Of a stretch of 64,000 nt of DNA, positions 17,397-26,975 are shown one piece after another. Both the position numbers and the translations under genes were made by a program. Source of the stretch: Leptospira terpstrae serovar Hualin str. LT 11-33 = ATCC 700639. GTDB lineage: Bacteria > Spirochaetota > Leptospiria > Leptospirales > Leptospiraceae. The stretch spans positions 1 through 64,000 of the forward strand of contig NZ_AOGW02000002.1 of NCBI RefSeq assembly GCF_000332495.1, in the 5' to 3' direction. How positions within the stretch are numbered: position 1 is the first letter of the stretch; every line of letters begins with the position of its first letter. The notes beneath the pieces were generated by a model. The model was not told the DNA's origin, made no database searches, and saw nothing but the letters and a program-made list of their open reading frames with translations.

Positions 17397-18677
17397 GTGA
17401 ATATGACCCCCATGACGGATTCTTTTTCTTCTCTTTGGGCTACTCGCCTCCGCCAAAACCAGGGAATTCGATCCCTAATGGAAGACCTGGGCCAAGTCAC
17501 TGGTCATCCGGATGAAATCTTACTCGGGGGAGGAAATCCTGCCCATATTGCAGAAGCCGAAGAAATTTTTGCGGAAACCTTTCTTACCCTAGCAAAAGAC
17601 AAAAACCTCACGGCACTTCTTGGTGATTACCAAGCGCCAATTGGCAATGACAGGTTTCGGTCCCTTGCTGCCGAATATTTATCACCATATTTGGGTGCAA
17701 AACTCACAAAACACAATATCGCTTTTTTTAATGGCAGTCAAAATGCTTATTCTTACTTACTCAACGTTCATTCCGGTAAAATGACTGATGGAAGTTTTAA
17801 AAAAATCCTTCTTCCTATTGTCCCAGAATACATTGGTTATGCGGACCAGTCCATAGAAAAAGACGCATTTGTAGCAACCAAACCGGAAGTGATTCCCACA
17901 GGAAGTCATAGATTTCGCTATGGACTCAACCAAACGGAATTTGATCTGTCGAATGTAGGTTGTGTGGCTCTATCGCGTCCAACAAATCCCACGGGAAATA
18001 TTTTGTCTCTAAAAGACATCCACTGGATAGAAGAAAGAACAGAAAAAAAAACAATTCCCCTTCTCATAGATTTAGCCTATGGAAATCCATTTCCCAATTT
18101 AATTGGAGAGGAAGAACCTGTCGCCTACAAGGAGGGAAGAACTCTTTCCTTAAGTTTTTCTAAAATTGGACTTCCTGGGGTTCGTTTGGGGATCATCATA
18201 TCCAATCCAGACACTATCGAAACCCTTTCTTCTTATGCTGCCGTTGGTAATTTAGCTGTGGGAAACCTTGGTGTGTATATGATGGATCTACTCTTTCGTA
18301 AGGACATTCTTCCCGTTCTTGCAAAAAACATCTTACGTCCGTTTTATGATCAAAAAAGAGAAGTTGCCATTTCTATCTTGGAATCGGAATTTCAAAAACA
18401 GGGAGTGGAATATGAAATCCATGATCCTTTGGGTGGATTTTTTCTTTGGATTCGTTTTCCAAATCTATCTGTATCCAATCATAAACTTTACCACCTTTGT
18501 AAAGATAAACGGCTCTTTATCGTATCAGGACATTATTTCTTTCCGGGATTAAACTCAGATTTTTCCCACACCCAAGATTGCATACGTTTGACATATTGCC
18601 GTAAGGAAGAAGAATTAGCCAGGGGAGCCTATATCTTGGCAGAGATAGTGGCCTCTCACCAGGCGAAATCCAAATGA
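17397..18677 (+). CDS. avtA: Valine-pyruvate transaminase
   Basis: AvtA swaps amino groups between valine and pyruvate/alanine. The PLP fold-I protein (about 426 aa) shows LLGGGNPAHI near the N-terminus, FNGSQNAY, SRPTNPTGN (substrate-loop Asn), LIDLAYGNPFP and SLSFSKIGLPGVRLGI with the Schiff-base Lys, followed by IRLTYC near the C-terminus. The N-terminal LMEDLGQ and GGGNPA match AvtA better than generic aspartate aminotransferases. GTG 17397 is six bases after GAGGAA (17385-17390); ATG 17403 is the alternative. Its stop overlaps the next gene (ATGA). Confidence 0.85.
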   Translation: MNMTPMTDSFSSLWATRLRQNQGIRSLMEDLGQVTGHPDEILLGGGNPAHIAEAEEIFAETFLTLAKDKNLTALLGDYQAPIGNDRFRSLAAEYLSPYLGAKLTKHNIAFFNGSQNAYSYLLNVHSGKMTDGSFKKILLPIVPEYIGYADQSIEKDAFVATKPEVIPTGSHRFRYGLNQTEFDLSNVGCVALSRPTNPTGNILSLKDIHWIEERTEKKTIPLLIDLAYGNPFPNLIGEEEPVAYKEGRTLSLSFSKIGLPGVRLGIIISNPDTIETLSSYAAVGNLAVGNLGVYMMDLLFRKDILPVLAKNILRPFYDQKREVAISILESEFQKQGVEYEIHDPLGGFFLWIRFPNLSVSNHKLYHLCKDKRLFIVSGHYFFPGLNSDFSHTQDCIRLTYCRKEEELARGAYILAEIVASHQAKSK

Positions 18678-20995
18678 GTGAAGACAGCATTGATCTATCA
18701 GACACAGTCGTAGAGAACCCCTCATCCAAAGAGGAAAGTTCATCCGATAGACCATCTGCACAATCTTACATTTTTTTATCAGATTCCGTGGGAAGTCTTA
18801 CCCCCACTGCCCGTTGTATTTTAGATGAACTGAAAGACTGGCACAAACGTGTAGAAAAACACGGCAGTAAAGAAAAACACGCATCCTACTTGATGACAGT
18901 GGATAAACTTCCTGAAGCACTGGGAAAATATACGAACCTCGGAGCCCAAGGCCGTTCCGAAAATTCCATCCACCATGCACTCCGTCAGATTTTAGACATT
19001 GACCATAGAGGCCAAAACAGAGCTGCATATGCCTACCCTTACCTAATTCGTACTGGCAGTAAAATCTCTTCTAAAATTGCCCTCATAGCACCGCAGAACG
19101 AAAATAAAACGGACACCCAACCTTACAGACAGGCGTGTTTTCGATTTTCACAAGATCTTATCAAAGTCCTTTTAGAGAACCGCGCCAAAAAAGGAAGGAA
19201 CTGGGACGAAGACAATCCAGGATCACTCCTCTTGCAGAAAAACAAAGAAGGAAACACTTGGTTGTATCCTAAACTCGGTTCCTTGGAAGCAGAAATCTCT
19301 TCCCTAGTGCGAAAAGGATTTGGGAATTTACCATACATTCCAATGCCAGACTTTCTCCAAGACTTCACGGACTTTGCGAGAGAACAAAACTTAGCACTTT
19401 CAGTTCTCACTGATTATCACATCGTCATTGATGAATTAAACATTCTACCCGATGGAAGTTTCAAACGTTTGCCAGAAGTTGTGAACCAAATCCTTGCACA
19501 TATGAATGGGTTGGAACATTTCACAAAAGAACAACTCACAAAACTTGCCAAAGATGCAAAATATGTATCTTTTCTTTCTTCTTTTAGTGATTATATTTCT
19601 ACACCAAAGTTTCCTTCTTTAGAATCCAAAATGAATCCAGAAGAAGAAGTGAAAAAGTTTTTATCCATCATTGAAAATTTTCCTTACCCTGTGGAAAAAG
19701 GGAACAGAGCTTTATCTGTCAAAGAGACCATTGAACTCAGTGTAAAAATACTAAAAAGACTTTCAGAAGAAAAAGGATCTGTTTTAACACGGAAGGATGA
19801 TAGTATTTATGGAACTGTTAAGAATGCGGTAATCAGTCGAATTCCTGAACATACAAAAAATCATAATACACTCCTCCGCATCGACTTTGAAGAAGAAGTG
19901 GCCAAAGCCGGTATCACATCGGAAGAAAAAGCAAACGAATACATCAAACGATTGAAAGATGATGTGTTTTCAGACCATTCTTATTACGAAGAAAAACAAC
20001 CAGATGGAAAATCTATTTATTATGTAGTCGATCATGGTTATATGGCAGCGGTCATCCACAAACTTGCGTTTGAGGGGAGAACCAACCCTGAATATAAAAA
20101 ACAATTAGGTTATGCTAAAATCATTAATCATAAACTTTCCAATCCCAAACATCCGGAACTTAACAACAAACTAAAACCAGAGCTAATTTCCAAACTCAAT
20201 GCCGATGTAAAAAACATGGAAGTGGAAGAATTGGAAAAAGAACGTTCCAATGAAATTCGTTCCCGCTTCAATGCTGTTCCGGGTATTTTGACCTTTGTAG
20301 TAAGCACTCTCATATTTATCACTGCTGCATATTATCTCCGTTCTGCGATGCCGATATTTTTTGGAGTACCTTTTTCTGTGGTACTTGGATTTATGGCGGC
20401 CATCTACTTCCGCGAAAAATCCACAGAGGAAATCCGAGATGATATCAAAAACTCTGGAAAGTTTTCGGGAATCGGTGACTGGGGAAAACCAACTTACAAT
20501 TCCAGTTCCTCCTCTTCTTCCTATGAAGATGACGCGGAAACGAGTAAAAAAGAAGAGAAACTTTCTCATATCTATAAAGCCGCAGATAACTTCGTATTTC
20601 CCAAACGATTCAACAAAATCACTGACAAAGTATTGGATCCTAAGTCGTTGCGGTCTCGTATCTACGAAAACTTGGACAATATCAAAAGAAACAATATGAC
20701 TCTCGGCAAAGAAAAGGATGATGATAAAGTTGCTTCTACTGTCGAATATGCTGTCTTACAATCCGTTTCTACCATCCTCATTCCTGACGATGTCGCCATC
20801 AGAGACCTTCCGAACACCATTCTCATCAACCGCAACGATATGAAGTCTGCACTCTTTCGTGGCCAACTTGCGGACCACTACCGAGAGGAAATGAACAAAA
20901 AGAAGTTCGATAAAAAATTAGTAAAATACTACACTTACCTCATCAACACGGTAGAGATGGAGTATTATAAATACCTTCCGAAAAAACGAGTTTAG
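18674..20995 (+). CDS. Large hypothetical membrane protein
   Basis: This 773-aa protein begins with an acidic, Ser-rich stretch (to about residue 30) and a long helical soluble region. Two membrane helices lie at about 533-579 (GILTFVVSTLIFITAAYYL and FFGVPFSVVLGFMAAIYF), followed by a Ser-rich spacer and a basic, soluble C-terminal domain. I recognise no catalytic motif. It looks like a lineage-specific protein, coupled by a 4-bp overlap to avtA and followed 39 bases later by the decarboxylase gene, so the three may form one operon. Confidence 0.8.
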   Translation: MSEDSIDLSDTVVENPSSKEESSSDRPSAQSYIFLSDSVGSLTPTARCILDELKDWHKRVEKHGSKEKHASYLMTVDKLPEALGKYTNLGAQGRSENSIHHALRQILDIDHRGQNRAAYAYPYLIRTGSKISSKIALIAPQNENKTDTQPYRQACFRFSQDLIKVLLENRAKKGRNWDEDNPGSLLLQKNKEGNTWLYPKLGSLEAEISSLVRKGFGNLPYIPMPDFLQDFTDFAREQNLALSVLTDYHIVIDELNILPDGSFKRLPEVVNQILAHMNGLEHFTKEQLTKLAKDAKYVSFLSSFSDYISTPKFPSLESKMNPEEEVKKFLSIIENFPYPVEKGNRALSVKETIELSVKILKRLSEEKGSVLTRKDDSIYGTVKNAVISRIPEHTKNHNTLLRIDFEEEVAKAGITSEEKANEYIKRLKDDVFSDHSYYEEKQPDGKSIYYVVDHGYMAAVIHKLAFEGRTNPEYKKQLGYAKIINHKLSNPKHPELNNKLKPELISKLNADVKNMEVEELEKERSNEIRSRFNAVPGILTFVVSTLIFITAAYYLRSAMPIFFGVPFSVVLGFMAAIYFREKSTEEIRDDIKNSGKFSGIGDWGKPTYNSSSSSSSYEDDAETSKKEEKLSHIYKAADNFVFPKRFNKITDKVLDPKSLRSRIYENLDNIKRNNMTLGKEKDDDKVASTVEYAVLQSVSTILIPDDVAIRDLPNTILINRNDMKSALFRGQLADHYREEMNKKKFDKKLVKYYTYLINTVEMEYYKYLPKKRV

Positions 20996-21034
20996 ATACT
21001 AAAATCATTTGATTCTGAGGGGGTCGCACCTCCT

Positions 21035-23308
21035 ATGGAGTTGATGTATCAAAACGGTATCGTACAATTTCCTATCATCATCATCGATGAAGATTTTCGT
21101 TCCGAAAATGCCAGTGGTCTTGGCATTCGAGCTATTGCAAAGGCCTTAGAAGGAGAAGGGATTGAAGTGCTGGGAGTCACCAGCTACGGAGATTTAACCA
21201 GTTTTGTACAACAACAAAGCCGGGCTTGTGGATTCATCCTTTCCATTGACGATGAAGAATTCACCCCGGAAACAGAAGGTGAAGTTCCCGATGCTTTACG
21301 CCAACTAAAAGATTTTGTTACCCAAGTTAGACATAGAAACGCCGACATACCACTGTTCCTCTATGGTGAGACAAGAACTAGTCGCCACATACCCAATAGT
21401 ATTTTAAAAGAATTACACGGCTTCATCCATATGTTTGAAGACACACCTGAGTTTATGGCAAGGGCCATTCATAGGGAAGTAAAATCCTACTTAGATAGTT
21501 TACCACCTCCCTTCTTTCGTGCCTTAACTCAATACGCACATGACGGAAGTTATAGTTGGCATTGCCCAGGGCATTCGGGCGGAGTTGCCTTTTTGAAAAG
21601 TCCTGTAGGCCAAATGTTCCACCAATTTTTTGGTGAGAATATGCTTCGAGCTGACGTTTGTAATGCGGTGGATGAACTTGGCCAGCTCCTCGACCACACA
21701 GGTCCTATTTCTGCCAGCGAAAGAAACGCAGCGCGAATTTTTCAATGTGATAGTTTGTATTTTGTTACCAATGGAACTTCGACTTCCAACAAAATTGTTT
21801 GGCATAGTACAGTAGCACCGGGTGATGTTGTAATTGTAGATCGTAACTGTCACAAAAGTATTTTACATGCAATCACTATGACAGGTGCCATCCCAGTGTT
21901 CCTTATGCCTACAAGAAACCATTTTGGAATCATTGGGCCAATTCCTAAATCGGAATTTACTTGGGAAAATATTCAGAAAAAGATCGCAGAACATCCGTTT
22001 GCAAAACATGTCAAAGGAAATCCGAGAATCCTTACCATCACACAAAGTACTTATGATGGAATTCTCTATAATGTCGAAGACATCAAATCAGAGTTAGATG
22101 GTAAAATCTCAACCCTCCACTTTGATGAAGCATGGCTTCCTCACGCATCCTTTCACAGATTCTATACAGGAATGCATGCCATTGGATCGGACAGACCTCG
22201 ACCTAAAGAAAGTATGATTTTTGCCACGCAGTCCACTCACAAACTTCTTGCCGGTCTTTCACAAGCAAGTCAGATCCTGGTGCAAAACAGTGAAAAAGAA
22301 ACTTTAGATAGAAATCTTTTTAATGAAGCATTTTTGATGCACACAAGTACAAGTCCACAGTATGCCATCATTGCATCGTGCGATGTGGCTGCGGCCATGA
22401 TGGAGTCTCCCGGTGGAAATGCCCTTGTGGAAGAGTCCATTGAGGAAGCACTCGATTTCCGTCGTGCTATGCGCAAAGTCGGATTGGAGTTAGAAGAAGA
22501 TTGGTGGTTTAGTGTTTGGGGTCCAGAAGCTCTTGCCGATGAAGGGGCAGGAGAACGAGATGAATGGATCCTCAAAGCCAATGACCGTTGGCATGGGTTT
22601 GGGGACATTGCTGAAGGATTCAATATGTTGGATCCAATCAAAGCAACAGTCATCACTCCTGGAATGAGCGTGGAAGGTGAATTTGCTGATTGGGGAATCC
22701 CAGCCCTCATCCTCACCAAATACTTAGCAGAACACGGGATCATTGTAGAAAAGACCGGTCTCTATAGTTTCTTTATCATGTTTACCATTGGAATTACGAA
22801 AGGACGATGGAACACAATGGTGACCGAATTACAGCAGTTCAAAGATGATTATGATTCGAACCAACCACTCTGGCGTGTGATGCCAAAATTTGCAACTGCC
22901 CATCCAAAGTATGATCGGATTGGTCTACGAGACCTATGCCAGTCAATGCATGAAGTTTATAGAGCAAACAATATTTCCCACCTAACAACGGAGATGTATT
23001 TAAGCCCGATGATTCCTGCGATGAAACCTTCAGAAGCATTTGCAAAAATGGCTCACCGTGACATTGAACGAGTTCCCATTGATGAATTGGAAGGTAGGAT
23101 TACTTCTGTGTTGTTGACACCATATCCTCCAGGAATTCCACTCCTCATCCCAGGAGAAAAATTCAACATGACGATCATTCGGTATTTACAGTTTGCTCGC
23201 GAGTTTAATGCAAAGTTTCCAGGTTTTGAAACGGACATCCATGGACTTGTAGAAGAAAAATCAGAATCGGGACATGTCACTTACTTCATAGACTGTGTAT
23301 CTGAATAA
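21035..23308 (+). CDS. Orn/Lys/Arg decarboxylase, fold-I PLP (probably arginine decarboxylase)
   Basis: The 757-aa enzyme has the AdiA/CadA layout: an N-terminal receiver-like wing domain (about 1-130, FPIIIIDEDFRSEN, CGFILSIDDEEF), a PLP core with SWHCPGHSGGVAF, VTNGTSTSNK, HFDEAWLPHASFH and the Schiff-base Lys in QSTHKLLAGLSQAS, then the C-terminal domain with TPYPPGIPLLIPGE. Length agrees with AdiA-type arginine decarboxylases. It makes agmatine or another polyamine precursor, or consumes protons in acid. The substrate cannot be settled from motifs. A GAGGGGG stretch precedes the ATG. Confidence 0.9.
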   Translation: MELMYQNGIVQFPIIIIDEDFRSENASGLGIRAIAKALEGEGIEVLGVTSYGDLTSFVQQQSRACGFILSIDDEEFTPETEGEVPDALRQLKDFVTQVRHRNADIPLFLYGETRTSRHIPNSILKELHGFIHMFEDTPEFMARAIHREVKSYLDSLPPPFFRALTQYAHDGSYSWHCPGHSGGVAFLKSPVGQMFHQFFGENMLRADVCNAVDELGQLLDHTGPISASERNAARIFQCDSLYFVTNGTSTSNKIVWHSTVAPGDVVIVDRNCHKSILHAITMTGAIPVFLMPTRNHFGIIGPIPKSEFTWENIQKKIAEHPFAKHVKGNPRILTITQSTYDGILYNVEDIKSELDGKISTLHFDEAWLPHASFHRFYTGMHAIGSDRPRPKESMIFATQSTHKLLAGLSQASQILVQNSEKETLDRNLFNEAFLMHTSTSPQYAIIASCDVAAAMMESPGGNALVEESIEEALDFRRAMRKVGLELEEDWWFSVWGPEALADEGAGERDEWILKANDRWHGFGDIAEGFNMLDPIKATVITPGMSVEGEFADWGIPALILTKYLAEHGIIVEKTGLYSFFIMFTIGITKGRWNTMVTELQQFKDDYDSNQPLWRVMPKFATAHPKYDRIGLRDLCQSMHEVYRANNISHLTTEMYLSPMIPAMKPSEAFAKMAHRDIERVPIDELEGRITSVLLTPYPPGIPLLIPGEKFNMTIIRYLQFAREFNAKFPGFETDIHGLVEEKSESGHVTYFIDCVSE

Positions 23309-23312
23309 TCAT

Positions 23313-23344
23313 CTAAGCTTATAATCATCCGATGATAAGCTTAG
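23313..23344. other. Strong inverted repeat after the decarboxylase gene
   Basis: CTAAGCTTATAATCATC pairs with GATGATAAGCTTAG with a three-base bulge, starting five bases after the stop codon. No T-run follows, so it may protect the 3' end or assist the terminator just downstream. Confidence 0.6.
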
Positions 23345-23359
23345 AGAATCGTATTGACT

Positions 23360-23394
23360 AAAAAAAGGGGATGAATCCCATCCCTTTGTTTTCT
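23360..23394. terminator. Bidirectional terminator between convergent genes
   Basis: GGGATG (23368-23373) pairs with CATCCC (23379-23384), extended by A/T pairs on both sides. The minus-strand copy ends in seven T residues and the plus-strand copy in TTTGTTTTCT. It separates the decarboxylase gene from the convergent gene at 23412-24053. Confidence 0.75.
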
Positions 23395-23411
23395 CATCCG
23401 TTCGAATGGAA

Positions 23412-24053
23412 TCATTCCCACTCAATCATTTTTACAACATCTTTCAAACAATCCTCTCTCGTTCCTTGGTCCTGTTTTAGAACCGGAAGACCAGAATACC
23501 ATTTCCCATCAGGATACTTTAAATCCACCCAATAGGAGAAAAGAGTCGTTTCGCCGTTGTTGTTTTTGATTTCAATGTTTAGAAGTTTTAGATCAGATAC
23601 ACCCGTCTCTTTATAAAACACTTCTCCATTACGAGTCCTAATCCGAATTTTTTTGGGAACTACCTCAAAGGTGATTCCTTTTTTTTCTTCTCGTTTTTGT
23701 TTGAGTTCCCAAGAATCGATACGGACTGAGTCCAGTTCACTGACTGTTAATTTTTTTTTGTAAAGGATTCCATCTTTTGTATGTTCGAAAGCCATCGACT
23801 GACTGCCGCTAGATGATTCACCGCGGACGGTCCGTCCATCGCAGAGAGTTAAGTTGATTACTTTAGGCTCAGAAGGATCTTTGTCTCCGCGAGCATTTCG
23901 TGGTTCCTTGGATTCTTCCATAGGAAGGGAGGGAAGGTTAGGTTCTTTAGGCAATCGTGGTTCTCCGAGTACCGGAGAAAAAAATCCGAGAGTTCCAACA
24001 TAAAGAAAGAGTCGCAGTCGGATGAAGTTTTCCATATTCTGACCTTTATCCAT
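23412..24053 (-). CDS. Hypothetical exported protein
   Basis: The 213-aa product starts at ATG 24053 or, giving a better signal peptide, ATG 24035 (MENFIRLRLFLYVG). A hydrophobic stretch ends near FSPVLGEP and is followed by a Pro/Glu-rich linker and a beta-rich domain (INLTLCDGRTVRGE, KKIRIRTRNGEVFY). The segment LCDGRTVRGE resembles the small beta-barrel of proteins that respond to a signal in the envelope, but I assign no family. If the first ATG is used, its start codon overlaps that of the divergent exchanger gene. Confidence 0.7.
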   Translation of the reverse strand: MDKGQNMENFIRLRLFLYVGTLGFFSPVLGEPRLPKEPNLPSLPMEESKEPRNARGDKDPSEPKVINLTLCDGRTVRGESSSGSQSMAFEHTKDGILYKKKLTVSELDSVRIDSWELKQKREEKKGITFEVVPKKIRIRTRNGEVFYKETGVSDLKLLNIEIKNNNGETTLFSYWVDLKYPDGKWYSGLPVLKQDQGTREDCLKDVVKMIEWE

Positions 24054-25086
24054 GGATGCATTTCTTACTGCAACTTTTCAAACCCTTCCCTTGCCAGTTC
24101 TTTTACTCGTCATCATTGGCTCCATCCTTGTTTTAGGCAAAGCCGCTGACGTTCTTGTAGACGAAGCTGTCTCTCTTTCCACACGATGGGGAGTTCCCAA
24201 AATGATCATTGGGGCTACGATCGTGAGTTTGGGCACAACCCTTCCTGAAGTTTCCGTATCGGTGCTTTCCGCCCTCGAAGGGAATCCCGGGATTGCTCTT
24301 GGAAATGCGGTTGGTTCCATCATTTGTGATACCGGTCTTATTTTAGGAATCGCCATCTTAATCTCTCCACCAGATATCGACAAACGACTTGTGAATCGCC
24401 AAGGTTGGATCCAAGTCCTTTCTGGATTTTTGTTAGTGTTTGCGGCCCTTCCCTGGTCCAACCTAACTTCCGTTTTCTCTACGGGCGGACGGATTGACCA
24501 AGGAACTGGATTTGTATTTTTACTCCTACTTGCCGTTTACATTTATTTGAGTATCCGTTGGTCCAGATCCAAACCTGGTGAATTGGAAGCCGGAATTGAC
24601 GATACAACGGAGTATGATTCCGCTCCCTTTTGGATTGTATTTTTAAAATTAGTGGCAGCCATTACCTTTGTGATCCTATCTTCAAAAGTGCTCATCCCGT
24701 CTGTACAAGAAACAGCAGTTAGGCTCTCAATTCCAGATTCCATCATTGGAGCAACACTAGTGGCTTTTGGAACTTCCCTACCAGAACTTGTCACAGCCAT
24801 CCAAGCATCCAGAAGAGGACATTCGGAACTAGCTGTGGGTAACATCATCGGTGCCGATATTTTGAATGTTCTTTTTGTATCAGGTGCCGCCGCTGCTGTC
24901 ACAAAAAATGGACTCGAAGCCCCAGTTAGTTTTTTTACATTCTACTTTCCATCTATGTTGATTGTCCTAATTCTATTTCGTTTAGGAATAGTTCTCTCCA
25001 AAGACAAAATCAAACGACCGTTTGGTGTATTTTTACTTTTCATTTACATCCTTGCCACTGCCGCAGGATTTGTATTTAAAGGGTAA
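24052..25086 (+). CDS. CaCA-family sodium/calcium exchanger (YrbG-like)
   Basis: The 344-aa inner-membrane protein has about ten helices and the two inverted alpha repeats of Ca2+/cation antiporters: GATIVSLGTTLPEVSVSV with GNAVGSIICDTGLILG, and GATLVAFGTSLPELVTAI with GNIIGADILNVLFVSG. The acidic residues in both TLPE/SLPE motifs bind the cation. It resembles E. coli YrbG. Direction and ion are inferred from the family. Its ATG (24052) is two bases out of register with the divergent gene's CAT. Confidence 0.92.
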   Translation: MDAFLTATFQTLPLPVLLLVIIGSILVLGKAADVLVDEAVSLSTRWGVPKMIIGATIVSLGTTLPEVSVSVLSALEGNPGIALGNAVGSIICDTGLILGIAILISPPDIDKRLVNRQGWIQVLSGFLLVFAALPWSNLTSVFSTGGRIDQGTGFVFLLLLAVYIYLSIRWSRSKPGELEAGIDDTTEYDSAPFWIVFLKLVAAITFVILSSKVLIPSVQETAVRLSIPDSIIGATLVAFGTSLPELVTAIQASRRGHSELAVGNIIGADILNVLFVSGAAAAVTKNGLEAPVSFFTFYFPSMLIVLILFRLGIVLSKDKIKRPFGVFLLFIYILATAAGFVFKG

Positions 25087-25996
25087 TCTTTAGATCCCAT
25101 CCACCATCTCTTCCAAGTTCAAAAGGGATGGTTCGATTTTTTCTCCATTCATCATAACTCATCTCAAGAACATTCCCTTCTTCTTTTGTGGTCTCGATTT
25201 CACAAAACAATCGTTGTGCCCCTTGCCTTATCAATAACTTCCCTCCTTCATTATCAAACTGTTTGGGATGATCGAATACATAAATTTCTCGGTTCTGTTC
25301 CATCGCACTATAGGCTGTAGAGATGGTTCCCGACTTTCGTCCCGATTCCATAATGTATACTTTGTCCGCAAGTCCAGAGATGACACGGTTCCGTTTGGGA
25401 AATGTCCACTTGGCTGGTTCTGTTTTTAACAAAAATTCCGTTAGGAGGAGTTGGTTTGGATCTTCTTTGATCCTTTTGTATAGATCTCTGTTTCCGGGAG
25501 GATATTCCATTCCCAATGTGGTTCCAAGGACACCAACGACAGGAATTCCAAACTCCAAAGCCGAAAGAAAGGCTTGTCTATCAATTCCAAGTGCCATACC
25601 GGACACGACCACCAAACTTTTATTTGTTGATAGTAATCGAACAAGTTCTTTCGTCGCAGTAAGGGATACTGGAGAAGACTTTCTTGTTCCTACAATGGCA
25701 ACCAGAGGAGATTGTAACAAGCCGAGATTTCCCATGTAAGCAAAAACCAATGGAGGGTCATAAATTTCTTTTAGATTTTTGGGGTATGTGGAGTCATAAA
25801 AACTCACAAGTTTCCAAAGTGGATTTTTATCCGTTTCCCACTGAAAACATTCTTTTAAACATTGGTTCCAAAAGTCCTCCTCAAAATAATTAGGAAGAAC
25901 TTGGTAAAGATCTTCAAAGTTAGTGAATTTACACCAAAGTCTTGTTTTACGAAGAAAAGACGAGATCCGAGGATGTCCAAGAATCGAAAGAACCAC
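25076..25996 (-). CDS. dprA: DNA-processing protein DprA
   Basis: DprA binds incoming single-stranded DNA and loads RecA during transformation. The 306-aa protein has the Rossmann-like core: VAIVGTRKSSP, LVVVSGMALGIDRQAFLSAL, GIPVVGVLGTTL, YPPGNRDLYKRI, FPKRNRVISGLADKVYIMES and SGTISTAYSAMEQNREIYVF. The N-terminal SAM-like region is short and a C-terminal winged helix is not evident. It ends 11 bases inside the exchanger gene. It is widespread even in bacteria not known to be competent. Confidence 0.94.
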   Translation of the reverse strand: MVLSILGHPRISSFLRKTRLWCKFTNFEDLYQVLPNYFEEDFWNQCLKECFQWETDKNPLWKLVSFYDSTYPKNLKEIYDPPLVFAYMGNLGLLQSPLVAIVGTRKSSPVSLTATKELVRLLSTNKSLVVVSGMALGIDRQAFLSALEFGIPVVGVLGTTLGMEYPPGNRDLYKRIKEDPNQLLLTEFLLKTEPAKWTFPKRNRVISGLADKVYIMESGRKSGTISTAYSAMEQNREIYVFDHPKQFDNEGGKLLIRQGAQRLFCEIETTKEEGNVLEMSYDEWRKNRTIPFELGRDGGWDLKITL

Positions 25997-26007
25997 AATT
26001 TAAGAGG

Positions 26008-26925
26008 TCAATTGGATTTGTTTTGGGCCCCTAATTGGTTTAAGTTTTTGATCACATTGCGATACGAAGTATTTTCTTCTAAAGATTCTCGAATTGTACC
26101 TTTTTCTTTCATCTCTTCCAAAATAGATTTGATACGAGTGTATTCATCATAGGCTAAGTTCGATTTTCCCACCTGGTATAAAAAATTGGCTTTGGCAAAC
26201 CTTGTGGGAACATTATAAGGTTCTTTACGTAAAATTTGATCCAAAAGAGAAAATGCAGTTTCTACTTCATCATAGCCAATTCCAAGTTTTCCATTCCAAA
26301 CCTCATCCTTCAATGAGGAGTCAAAATATATAAGAGCTAGCTGAAAAGGAAAACGAGAATCCTCTTTGTCTAATTTCGAAAGTTGTTTGAATAAATTAAT
26401 GGCCCGACTTCGCCTTTTAGGTTCCCAACCCATATCTTTGGATGCATTGGCATAGGCAACTGCAGTCTCATATAACAATTGTTTATCTAACTTTCCTGAT
26501 TGAATTGCTTTATCAAAATAAGGTAATGCAGATTCATAGGAATGGATTTCAAACCCACCTTGTTTTGCATTGGGGATGGATTCTGCCAAAGCCTCGTCAT
26601 AATAACGAGCACCCAAATCCGCAGAACCAGCTCGCATATAGGCCCGAGCAATCTTCCAAGAAAGGGCAGCCGATTGGTTGGATTTTTGGACCATTTTTCG
26701 GATCCTCTTGTCCATCTCTTCGATTTCCGCTTCTTCTAAGGCCAACTTCTCTTTCCAATTGACGATGTCTTTTTCAGAAGCGGGTTCACCGCCAATGCGC
26801 TTGCGGTATCTAGATTCGGTAAGTGACTTTAGATAGTCACAACTTGTAAAACTAAAGCCAAAGAGGACAAGTAGGATGCCCATTGGCAATGAAACCAAAG
26901 AAAACCTGCTGTTTTTTGTGCCCAT
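26008..26925 (-). CDS. TPR-containing lipoprotein
   Basis: The 305-aa protein has a lipobox FSFTSC (Cys29) and a helical mature part with at least three TPR-like repeats: ALSWKIARAYMRAGSADLGARYY, FEIHSYESALPYFDKAIQSG and VPTRFAKANFLYQVGKSNLAYDEY. TPR lipoproteins usually act as scaffolds in envelope assembly. A short gap separates it from dprA on the same strand, so they may be cotranscribed. Confidence 0.8.
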   Translation of the reverse strand: MGTKNSRFSLVSLPMGILLVLFGFSFTSCDYLKSLTESRYRKRIGGEPASEKDIVNWKEKLALEEAEIEEMDKRIRKMVQKSNQSAALSWKIARAYMRAGSADLGARYYDEALAESIPNAKQGGFEIHSYESALPYFDKAIQSGKLDKQLLYETAVAYANASKDMGWEPKRRSRAINLFKQLSKLDKEDSRFPFQLALIYFDSSLKDEVWNGKLGIGYDEVETAFSLLDQILRKEPYNVPTRFAKANFLYQVGKSNLAYDEYTRIKSILEEMKEKGTIRESLEENTSYRNVIKNLNQLGAQNKSN

Positions 26926-26975
26926 CAGTTCGATTTTAGTTTCTTTCTTTTGGATGAAAAGAAAAAAATGTGATT

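Noticed and set aside
22270..22743. 157-aa frame antisense to the decarboxylase gene
   Set aside because: Composition is that of a reverse-strand shadow (Ser/Pro/Ala-rich), and the sense gene is a clear enzyme through this stretch.
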